A stretch of DNA of 10,974 nucleotides, taken from contig CAIQAW010000049.1 of assembly GCA_903869875.1 (NCBI GenBank), forward strand, positions 1 to 10,974, given 5' to 3'. Source of the DNA: Candidatus Nomurabacteria bacterium. Its GTDB lineage: Bacteria; Patescibacteriota; Minisyncoccia; Phycocordibacterales; UBA9973. Numbering within the stretch: the first letter of the stretch is position 1; each line of letters begins with the position of its first letter. A model generated the notes under the pieces. That model saw only the letters and a list, made by a program, of their open reading frames with translations. It was not told the DNA's origin and did not search any database. Positions 4,540 to 9,830 of this stretch are shown piece after piece. The position numbers and the translations under genes were made by a program.

Positions 4540-6552
4540 ATGGCAAATGGTAAAAAACGTATCGAACAGTTACGTGCCCTGGTAGACTACCACCGGGGGC
4601 TTTACCATACACATGATGCACCGGAAATTTCTGACGAAGCATACGACGCACTAGTGCGTGAACTTTTAGATTTAGAAAATAAAGAAGGCCTAACAACAGA
4701 AAGTTTAACTCAAAAAGTTGGCGGGGCAGTAATAGAAAAATTTAAAAAAGTAAAACACCAAACACCACAGTGGTCTTATGACAATGTTTTTAATTTTGAT
4801 GAACTTACAAAGTGGTACGAAAAACTTGAACGTTTTTTAGCAGGTGTTGGTTATAATGGTCCACGTGCATACACTGCTGAACTAAAAATAGACGGGTTGA
4901 AAATTATACTTGTTTATGAAAAAGGTGTATTAGTACAAGCCGCAACACGCGGTGACGGTAGTGTGGGTGAAGACATAACACACAACATACTGGAAATAAA
5001 AAGCATACCTAAAAAAATATCCGCACCCGTTAATGCAATAGTTGTAGGTGAAGCTTGGATGCAAAAATCTGACTTAGAAAAAATAAATTCTGAACGTAAC
5101 AAAAATGGTGAACAGTTGTTTGCAAACACACGTAATGCTGCGGCAGGTTCGCTACGTCAGTTAGACGCCAATGTAACCCGTGGCCGTAATATACAAACTT
5201 TTATTTACACTATAGACAAGCTAGTGGATGCAAAGGGTAAAAACATACACCCTAACACCCAAAGTGGTTCACTGGCTTGGCTTAAAGAAAACGGTTTTTC
5301 TGTAAATGACAAAACAAAACTTTTAAAAAGTATTTCTGATATAGAAAAATACTACCAGAAATATATACCAATACGCGACAGTTTCGAATACGGTGTAGAC
5401 GGTGTTGTTATAAAATTTGAAGATTTGGTGTTGTCAGAACGTGTTGGCTACACTGCCAAGGCACCACGTTTTGCTATTGCGTACAAATTTCCTGCAGAAG
5501 AAGTTACCACAATAGTAGAAGACATTGCAGTGCAGGTTGGCCGTACTGGTGCTATAACACCAGTGGCCCATATGCGCCCTGTTTTGGTAGCGGGGTCTAC
5601 TGTTGCCCGCGCAACATTACACAACATAGACGAAATACACAGACTAGGTTTAAAAATAGGCGACACTGTAATACTTAAAAAAGCCGGCGATGTAATACCG
5701 GAAATAATGCGTGTACTGATTGAACTACGTACAGGCAGTGAAAAGACTTTTCATATGCCTAAAAAGTGCCCTGAATGTGGCAAAGAAGTGGTGCAGAAAA
5801 CAAACAGTATTGGCGAACAGTCTGTTGCGTATTACTGCCCAAACAAAAACTGCCCTGCACAAATACTGGGCCAGTTAATACATTTTGTTAGTAAAAAAGG
5901 TTTAAATATTGTTGGGCTAGGGGACAGAATAATAGAAAAACTTTTAGAAGAAAATATTATTACAACTGCATTAGATATATTTAAATTAAAAAAATCTGAC
6001 CTTGTTAACTTAGAAAAATTCGGGGACAAAAGTGCAGAAAACACAATTGATTCTATTGCCCAAGCACGCACTACAACACTGGCACGACTAATATATGGTT
6101 TGGGTATAAGCCACGTTGGTGAAGAAACCGCTATGTTAATAGCAAATACATGCAATAAACCAAACGAATTTTTACATTTAGATTCAGATACTTTGGTTGC
6201 AGTAGACGGTATAGGTGGTACAGTTGCCGACAGTGTTTTAGACTGGTTGTCTGAAGATGCAAATGTAGAACTTTATAAAAAATTATTAGCAGAACTAACT
6301 ATAACTGAAGTTGTAAAAAGTAGTAACAAACTAAGTAATAAAACTTTTGTTATTACTGGTACACTACCAACACTGTCCCGCGACCAAGCAAAACAACTAA
6401 TACAAGACAACGGCGGTAAAGTTGCCGGGTCTGTATCTGCTAAGACCAGTTACGTTCTGGCTGGTACTGAACCAGGTACAAAATATAAAGATGCACAGAA
6501 ACTTGGTGTGCAAATTATAGATGAAGTAGAATTTCTAAAATTGATAAAATAA
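4540..6552 (+). CDS. ligA: NAD-dependent DNA ligase
   Basis: LigA seals nicks in duplex DNA during replication and repair, using NAD+ to adenylate itself. The 670 residues match the usual full length. Domain Ia (about 1-65) has YH-x-HDAPEISDEAYD for NMN/NAD binding. The adenylation domain carries the nucleotidyl lysine K116 in ELKIDG, then ATRGDGSVGED, GEAWM, NTRNAAAGSLRQLD and GVDGVVIKF. The OB-fold follows from about 318 (KFPAEE, VGRTGAITPVA). The zinc finger is C410, C413, C433, C438. Helix-hairpin-helix repeats span about 445-585, and a C-terminal BRCT domain about 595-670 (FVITGTL, GGKVAGSVSAKTSYVLAG). The usual PM-x-SLDN motif reads PQWSYDN (75-81). The ATG at 4540 gives the normal N-terminus, but it lies at the foot of the palindromic element. 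The gene is single-copy housekeeping in most bacteria and unrelated to the pilus operon. Confidence 0.98.
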   Translation: MANGKKRIEQLRALVDYHRGLYHTHDAPEISDEAYDALVRELLDLENKEGLTTESLTQKVGGAVIEKFKKVKHQTPQWSYDNVFNFDELTKWYEKLERFLAGVGYNGPRAYTAELKIDGLKIILVYEKGVLVQAATRGDGSVGEDITHNILEIKSIPKKISAPVNAIVVGEAWMQKSDLEKINSERNKNGEQLFANTRNAAAGSLRQLDANVTRGRNIQTFIYTIDKLVDAKGKNIHPNTQSGSLAWLKENGFSVNDKTKLLKSISDIEKYYQKYIPIRDSFEYGVDGVVIKFEDLVLSERVGYTAKAPRFAIAYKFPAEEVTTIVEDIAVQVGRTGAITPVAHMRPVLVAGSTVARATLHNIDEIHRLGLKIGDTVILKKAGDVIPEIMRVLIELRTGSEKTFHMPKKCPECGKEVVQKTNSIGEQSVAYYCPNKNCPAQILGQLIHFVSKKGLNIVGLGDRIIEKLLEENIITTALDIFKLKKSDLVNLEKFGDKSAENTIDSIAQARTTTLARLIYGLGISHVGEETAMLIANTCNKPNEFLHLDSDTLVAVDGIGGTVADSVLDWLSEDANVELYKKLLAELTITEVVKSSNKLSNKTFVITGTLPTLSRDQAKQLIQDNGGKVAGSVSAKTSYVLAGTEPGTKYKDAQKLGVQIIDEVEFLKLIK

Positions 6553-6561
6553 GGCTTTTTT

Positions 6562-6600
6562 GCCGGGTAGTAGAAGTTTTAAAAACTTGCACTACCCGGC
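6562..6600. repeat. palindrome 1 of an inverted pair
   Basis: GCCGGGTAGT (6562-6571) pairs with ACTACCCGGC (6591-6600), and after a small internal loop AAGTTTT pairs with AAAACTT (6574-6588). It follows the ligA stop by 9 nt. It is not followed by a T tract, so it is a poor intrinsic terminator. It shares the core words GTAGTAGAA and CACTAC with the next palindrome in opposite orientation. Confidence 0.7.
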
Positions 6601-6608
6601 TTGCCCTG

Positions 6609-6644
6609 CCCCGTAGTGAACTTGAACTTAGTTCTACTACGGGG
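6609..6644. repeat. palindrome 2 of an inverted pair, enclosing the gatC -35
   Basis: CCCCGTAGT (6609-6617) pairs with ACTACGGGG (6636-6644), and GAAC (6618-6621) with GTTC (6631-6634) around a 9-nt loop and a bulged T. The loop contains the -35 hexamer TTGAAC, and the right arm abuts the -10 box. It reads as the reverse-orientation relative of the palindrome at 6562-6600. Confidence 0.7.
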
Positions 6645-6650
6645 TATACT
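6622..6650 (+). promoter_or_regulatory. gatCA promoter, leaderless
   Basis: TTGAAC (6622-6627), a 17-bp spacer and TATACT (6645-6650) end 7 nt before the gatC ATG at 6658, so transcription should start at or next to the ATG. The -35 is in the loop of a palindrome. Confidence 0.6.
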
Positions 6651-6657
6651 GTGATAC

Positions 6658-6945
6658 ATGACATTACCTGAAGTACAAAAGCTTGCCGACCTGATACGTA
6701 TAGACATGGACCAAGCAGAACTAGAGTCTGTTGCCCGAGACATGGACGCTGTGCTGGCCTATGTAGACCAAATACGGGCTGTGGCCGCATCTATATCAGA
6801 AGCTGATGGAAACCCTGAACTAACGTTAACAAACGTTATGCGTGCAGACACAGGCACATTGCCCGAAGGTGTTTATACTGACGCTGTTGTTGCTAATGCC
6901 CCAGAACATGATGGTAACTTTATTAAGGTAAAAAAGATATTGTAA
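6658..6945 (+). CDS. gatC: Asp-tRNA(Asn)/Glu-tRNA(Gln) amidotransferase subunit C
   Basis: GatC is the small subunit that wraps around GatA and GatB in the GatCAB complex, which converts misacylated Glu-tRNA(Gln) and/or Asp-tRNA(Asn) to the amide forms. The 95 residues are the usual length. Recognisable features are the N-terminal helix (LPEVQKLADLIRIDMDQAEL), the LAYVDQI segment (33-39), an MRAD segment before the middle, and the C-terminal FIKVKKIL, corresponding to the F-x-VPKIL ending of the family. It has a strong promoter at leaderless spacing and no Shine-Dalgarno. gatA follows after 44 nt on the same strand. Confidence 0.93.
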   Translation: MTLPEVQKLADLIRIDMDQAELESVARDMDAVLAYVDQIRAVAASISEADGNPELTLTNVMRADTGTLPEGVYTDAVVANAPEHDGNFIKVKKIL

Positions 6946-6989
6946 AAAGCGTACAGTGAATAGTGGTAAGGGAATAGTGAATAAAAAAA
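6946..6989. other. gatC-gatA spacer with quasi-repeats
   Basis: The 44-nt spacer holds AGTGAATAGTG and, after GTAAGGGA, the near copy ATAGTGAATAA. Similar purine-rich quasi-tandem words occur at 9570-9597 and 10284-10305. AAGGGA is 16 nt from the gatA ATG, too far for a normal ribosome binding site. Confidence 0.35.
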
Positions 6990-8411
6990 ATGAAAATAAA
7001 TCTACAAAACTTAACTATAGAAAAGGCACATACTGCATTACTTGCGGGCGAATATTCTGCTGTGGAGCTTGCACAAGCATACCTAAATGTAATTGCCGAA
7101 AAAAACGCTGACATAAACGCATATGTCGAAGTTTATACAGATGTATTAGAACAAGCTAAACATGCCGAAGAAATGTTTAAAAACGGTACCGCAACAATTC
7201 TAACTGGTATACCAATTTCAGTTAAAGATAATATGTTGGTTAAAGGTAAAGAATCTACAGGTGGGTCTGACATTTTAAAAGGCCACATATCTATATACGA
7301 CGGTACTGTTATTGCTGAACTTAAAAAAGCTGGGGCAGTTTTGTTGGGTAGAACAAACATGGACGACAGTGCCATGGGGTCTTCTACAGAAACATCTTGT
7401 TATGGACCTACAAAAAACCCACTAGCCTTAGACCGTGTACCAGGTGGTTCTTCAGGTGGTCCAGTAGCTTCTGTTGCTATGGACGGGGCGCTAGCGGCGT
7501 TTGCCTCAGACACAGGTGGTTCTATACGTCAGCCGGCAGCATACACAGGTTTAGTTGGTTTAAAACCAACATATGGAACCGTGTCACGTTACGGGCTTAT
7601 GGCTCTGGCTTCTTCTTTTGACCAGATTGGTCCAGTAACAAAAAATGTTGCAGATACAGAAATACTTTTTAATGCAACAAATATATACGACACTATGGAC
7701 AGCACTAGTGTGCCGATGGAAAAAAGAGTTTGTGCAAAAACTGCTGTAAAGAAAATAGGTATACCTCGGTCATGGGTAAACGGTGAAGGTATAGAAGAAT
7801 CTATAAAGAAAAACTTTGAAGAAACTTGCACAAAACTAAAAGACGCTGGTTACGAATTAGTAGACATAGAACTACCACTAACAGAACATTCGTTGGCTGT
7901 TTACTATGTTATATTACCTGCAGAAGCCTCAAGTAACTTAGCCCGTTACGACGGCATGCGTTACGGACTTTCTTTGCCAGGAAAAGATTTGTTAGACACT
8001 TATAAAAAAACACGCGGCGTTGGTTTTGGTAAAGAAGTTCGCCGACGTATTATGTTGGGTACATATGTACTTAGTCATGGTTACTACGATGCGTACTATG
8101 GTTCTGCTGTTAAAGTTCAGAACGCTATCAGAAAAGAACTTGCAAATGTATTTGAAAAAGTAGATGTAATAATGACACCCACTGCACCTACACTAGCATT
8201 TAAGTTCGGCGAAAAAATGAACGACCCTATGGCAATGAAGCTGTCAGACTTGTTTACTGTACCTGCAAACGTAGCTGGTATACCTGGTATATCTATACCT
8301 TCAGGCAAGGCAGAAAATAACCTTGTACACAGTATACAGTTTATGGCACCGCATTATGGTGAAAATCTTTTGTTTGAAATAGGTAAAAAGTGTGAAGAAA
8401 TTTTAAAATAA
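6990..8411 (+). CDS. gatA: Asp-tRNA(Asn)/Glu-tRNA(Gln) amidotransferase subunit A
   Basis: GatA is the amidase-signature subunit of GatCAB that hydrolyses glutamine and passes ammonia to GatB. The catalytic triad is present: K79 in GIPISVKDN, cis-Ser S154 in PGGSSGG (151-157) and nucleophile S178 in DTGGSIRQPA (174-183). NMDDSAMGSSTETS (123-136) and SRYGLMALASSFDQIGP are also typical. The 473 residues are close to the usual length. The C-terminal part contains MTPTAPTLAFKFGE and VPANVAGIPGISIP, the last conserved block. It is second gene of gatCA; gatB is not within the window, although GatB is needed for the transamidation step, so it must be elsewhere if the pathway is complete. No Gln- or Asn-tRNA synthetase is visible here. 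Confidence 0.97.
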   Translation: MKINLQNLTIEKAHTALLAGEYSAVELAQAYLNVIAEKNADINAYVEVYTDVLEQAKHAEEMFKNGTATILTGIPISVKDNMLVKGKESTGGSDILKGHISIYDGTVIAELKKAGAVLLGRTNMDDSAMGSSTETSCYGPTKNPLALDRVPGGSSGGPVASVAMDGALAAFASDTGGSIRQPAAYTGLVGLKPTYGTVSRYGLMALASSFDQIGPVTKNVADTEILFNATNIYDTMDSTSVPMEKRVCAKTAVKKIGIPRSWVNGEGIEESIKKNFEETCTKLKDAGYELVDIELPLTEHSLAVYYVILPAEASSNLARYDGMRYGLSLPGKDLLDTYKKTRGVGFGKEVRRRIMLGTYVLSHGYYDAYYGSAVKVQNAIRKELANVFEKVDVIMTPTAPTLAFKFGEKMNDPMAMKLSDLFTVPANVAGIPGISIPSGKAENNLVHSIQFMAPHYGENLLFEIGKKCEEILK

Positions 8412-8454
8412 ATTTTTTACTACAACAGGTCTTTCATTAGTACTATAAATAAAG

Positions 8455-8460
8455 TACAAT
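8455..8460 (+). promoter_or_regulatory. -10 box of membrane protein gene
   Basis: TACAAT ends 6 nt before the ATG at 8467, again leaderless spacing. No good -35 is seen. Confidence 0.4.
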
Positions 8461-8466
8461 ATACAC

Positions 8467-9165
8467 ATGGGCCCACAGTTGCCACAACAAATACAAAATA
8501 TTCCTAGTTTTACTCCAACATTTTTAAGTTTGGACTATGTTTTCTATCAAATTTTTCGTTTTTTTATAGTTATAATCGCATTTGTAGCTAGACTACTTGG
8601 TTTTAATATTGCTCCAGATTCTTGGCTTGGTCAGTATATGTACATAGCAGGTGATGTGGTTACTAAAAAACATTCTCTTGTTGTTGCAGATACTATTTTG
8701 CATGGTTATGTAATAATAGTTTCTATTATTTCTATTTTTCTTATTGCTATAATTTTGTATTCATTGGTTCGTTTATGGGAAATTCAAAAAGAAAATAAAG
8801 CCAAAGCTGACGCTGAAAAAGTTATTGTTATTGCAACCCCAGCACAGAAAACAAATGCTAGATGGGAACTTATCAAAAGTCATGCAGATTCTGACAACCC
8901 AAACGACTGGCGTTTAGCTATTATTGAAGCCGACACAGTTCTAGAAGAAATATCTCGTGGTTGGAAAACTAGTGGCGAAACACTAGGGGAAAGATTAAAG
9001 AATTTAGATACAGGCGATATGCGTTATATCCAAGACGCCTGGGAAGCCCACAAGGTACGTAACAACATTGCCCATGCCGGACTGTCGTACACTATAGACC
9101 GCCGTGAAGCTACACGGGTTATAGGTTTGTATGAAAAGGTGTTTAGAGAGGCGGGCGAATTGTGA
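8467..9165 (+). CDS. two-helix membrane protein with HEPN-like cytoplasmic domain
   Basis: This 232-residue protein has no function I can name. It has a short N-terminal segment rich in Pro and Gln, two hydrophobic helices (about 24-46 and 78-102), and a soluble C-terminal domain of about 125 residues beginning with a charged linker (EIQKENKAKADAEKV). The conserved-looking domain contains WELIKSHADSDNPNDWRLA, IIEADTVLEEI, and WEAHKVRNNIAHAG, ending in EATRVIGLYEKVFREAG. RNNIAH (198-203) fits the R-x4-H pattern of HEPN domains, all-helical folds that include many RNases and also non-catalytic members. I recall proteins of this layout from other Candidate Phyla Radiation genomes, so it may be a lineage-conserved family. 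It stands alone with its own -10 box and ends at the only TGA stop among complete genes here. The HEPN assignment is by motif and helical layout only. Confidence 0.8.
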   Translation: MGPQLPQQIQNIPSFTPTFLSLDYVFYQIFRFFIVIIAFVARLLGFNIAPDSWLGQYMYIAGDVVTKKHSLVVADTILHGYVIIVSIISIFLIAIILYSLVRLWEIQKENKAKADAEKVIVIATPAQKTNARWELIKSHADSDNPNDWRLAIIEADTVLEEISRGWKTSGETLGERLKNLDTGDMRYIQDAWEAHKVRNNIAHAGLSYTIDRREATRVIGLYEKVFREAGEL

Positions 9166-9174
9166 ACGAATTCG

Positions 9175-9203
9175 GGCCGCGTAAGCGTCCTATAAGCGCG
9201 GCC
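9175..9203. repeat. GC-rich hairpin after membrane protein gene
   Basis: GGCCGCG (9175-9181) pairs with CGCGGCC (9197-9203) around a 15-nt loop. No T tract follows on either strand, so it is not a classical terminator. A proper terminator lies 22 nt downstream. Confidence 0.45.
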
Positions 9204-9225
9204 AAAATATAGAAAATTCTGTAAT

Positions 9226-9257
9226 ACAAAACACCCCGTTTGAAAGGGGTGTTTTGT
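9226..9257. terminator. bidirectional intrinsic terminator
   Basis: ACAAAACACCCC (9226-9237) is the perfect inverted repeat of GGGGTGTTTTGT (9246-9257), with an 8-nt loop. T-rich flanks on both strands fit termination of the + strand membrane protein gene and of the minus-strand tRNA just beyond it. Confidence 0.75.
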
Positions 9258-9262
9258 TATTG

Positions 9263-9333
9263 TGGCGGGTGCCAGAGTCGAACTGGCTTCCTCAGGTTAT
9301 GAGCCTGATGAGGTACCGTTCCTCTAACCCGCT
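9263..9333 (-). tRNA. tRNA-Met (CAT), initiator-like
   Basis: A 71-nt cloverleaf folds on the minus strand. The acceptor is AGCGGGT/ACCCGCC, the D stem GAGG/CCTC, the anticodon stem TCAGG/CCTGA with loop CTCATAA, and the T stem GCCAG/CTGGC with loop TTCGACT; the discriminator is A. Initiator features are the unpaired 1-72 position (A1 and C72) and an A11-U24 pair. The three G-C pairs expected at 29-31/39-41 are only partly present (A-U, G-C, G-C). CCA is not encoded. Elongator Met or Ile(CAU) identity is less likely because of positions 1-72 and 11-24. Confidence 0.85.
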
Positions 9334-9347
9334 AACGGTAGAAACTC

Positions 9348-9376
9348 ATTATATATGATATACAAATATAATGCAA
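9348..9376 (-). promoter_or_regulatory. promoter of initiator-like tRNA
   Basis: On the minus strand TTGCAT (9371-9376), a 17-bp spacer and a perfect TATAAT (9348-9353) lie 14 nt before the tRNA 5' end. Confidence 0.5.
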
Positions 9377-9444
9377 GTATGGCCCCAGAAAACATATATG
9401 TGGAAAAGTCCTTTTGCCGAAATATGACACAGACCTGTAAAAAT

Positions 9445-9473
9445 TTGAAATTTTATATTTTTTGTGCTAATGT
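9445..9473 (+). promoter_or_regulatory. promoter of second Met-type tRNA
   Basis: TTGAAA (9445-9450), a 17-bp spacer and TAATGT (9468-9473) preceded by the extended -10 TGC (9465-9467) end 9 nt before the tRNA. It is divergent from the minus-strand tRNA promoter. Confidence 0.5.
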
Positions 9474-9482
9474 GTATGCATT

Positions 9483-9556
9483 GTCGGTATAGCTCAGGTA
9501 GTTAGAGCATCGCACTCATAAAGCGAAGGTCACAAGTGCAACTCTTGTTACCGACA
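9483..9556 (+). tRNA. tRNA with CAT anticodon (elongator Met or Ile2), atypical elbow
   Basis: A 74-nt cloverleaf has a perfect acceptor GTCGGTA/TACCGAC, D stem GCTC/GAGC, anticodon loop CTCATAA (CAT at 9517-9519), and T stem ACAAG/CTTGT; the discriminator is A9556. CCA is not encoded (CAAGG follows). Three things are odd. The D loop AGGTAGTTA has A where G18 is expected. The T loop TGCAACT has G where U55 is expected. The last anticodon-stem pair is A31 opposite A39. Acceptor and discriminator fit elongator tRNA-Met, but a lysidine-modified tRNA-Ile cannot be excluded from sequence alone. Its promoter looks good, which speaks against a dead gene. Confidence 0.8.
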
Positions 9557-9569
9557 CAAGGATCAGTTT

Positions 9570-9597
9570 ATAGGGGATAGGTTACAGGTTATAGTAA
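9570..9597. repeat. short quasi-tandem repeat
   Basis: The spacer between the two + strand tRNAs contains AGGGGATAGGTTACAGGTTATAG, in which GGTTA recurs at a 7-base step. It is AT/purine-rich filler with no coding potential. Confidence 0.3.
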
Positions 9598-9640
9598 AAT
9601 CCAGATAAATTCAGACTCTTTTCTTTTGTACAAAATCATG

Positions 9641-9646
9641 TATAAT
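9641..9646 (+). promoter_or_regulatory. -10 box of tRNA-Asp
   Basis: A perfect TATAAT lies 62 nt before the tRNA-Asp 5' end. No good -35 is seen. The transcript would carry a leader with a GTTCCA/TGGAAC hairpin (9654-9674) that must be removed by processing. Confidence 0.45.
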
Positions 9647-9708
9647 AGGGCGTGTTCCACTTTGTGTTTGGAACGGAAGAAAAAGGTGTTCGAAAAATAC
9701 ATAAAAAT

Positions 9709-9781
9709 GCGGGCGTAGCTTAGCTGGTAAAGCACCTCCCTGTCACGGAGGGGACCGTGGGTTCAAGTCCCATCGCTCGCG
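9709..9781 (+). tRNA. tRNA-Asp (GTC)
   Basis: A 73-nt cloverleaf has acceptor GCGGGCG/CGCTCGC (one G-U pair), D stem GCTT/AAGC with GG in the loop, anticodon stem CCTCC/GGAGG with loop CTGTCAC (GTC at 9742-9744), and T stem GTGGG/CCCAT with loop TTCAAGT. The discriminator is G9781, the aspartate identity base. CCA is not fully encoded. A terminator follows 8 nt later. Confidence 0.95.
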
Positions 9782-9789
9782 CATAAAGA

Positions 9790-9814
9790 AAAACACCCCA
9801 TATGGGGTGTTTTG
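9790..9814 (+). terminator. intrinsic terminator after tRNA-Asp
   Basis: AAAACACCCC (9790-9799) is the perfect inverted repeat of GGGGTGTTTT (9804-9813) around ATAT. It shares its ACACCCC/GGGGTGT stem with the terminator at 9226-9257. It occupies the position where the -35 region of the next promoter would be. Confidence 0.8.
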
Positions 9815-9823
9815 TGTTATACT
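9815..9823 (+). promoter_or_regulatory. extended -10 promoter of DoxX-like gene
   Basis: TGTTATACT is a TGn plus TATACT extended -10 element, 7 nt before the ATG at 9831. The upstream -35 position is inside the terminator hairpin and has no match, consistent with reliance on the extended -10. Confidence 0.55.
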
Positions 9824-9830
9824 AAATTTT

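Larger units (their letters stand above)
4421..4540. repeat. ~120-bp imperfect palindromic element upstream of and touching ligA start
   Basis: The left arm (4421-4451) and right arm (4510-4540) pair almost end to end. TCCCGTT pairs with AACGGGA, AGAAGC with GCTTCT, GGTCGC with GCGACC, and a GT-AAC-GGA segment with TCT-GTT-AC, interrupted by small bulges at 4533, 4434-4436/4526, 4443/4519 and 4516. The 58-nt centre is very AT-rich while the arms are GC-rich. TGG occurs directly at both outer boundaries (4418-4420 and 4541-4543), which could be a 3-bp target duplication. The terminal A at 4540 supplies the first base of the ligA ATG. It could be an inserted MITE-like element or a structured leader RNA; I cannot separate these without other copies. 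Confidence 0.7.

Noticed and set aside
4401..4540. T-box or amino-acid riboswitch upstream of ligA
   Set aside because: The ACCGCG word at 4518-4523 recalls a T-box, but the leader is too short, there is no specifier stem or terminator, and ligA is not an amino-acid or tRNA-charging gene.
6562..6600. Intrinsic terminator for ligA
   Set aside because: The stem is strong but is followed by TTGCCC without a T tract; it fits better as one half of an inverted palindrome pair.
9166..9195. Recoding of TGA (as in Absconditabacteria/Gracilibacteria, code 25), extending the 8467 gene to 9195
   Set aside because: All other genes read without internal TGA and end in TAA or TAG; recoding would show frequent in-frame TGA. 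A single TGA stop fits the standard code.
9807..9830. GTG start for the DoxX-like gene
   Set aside because: It lies in the terminator hairpin and upstream of the expected transcription start set by the extended -10 element.
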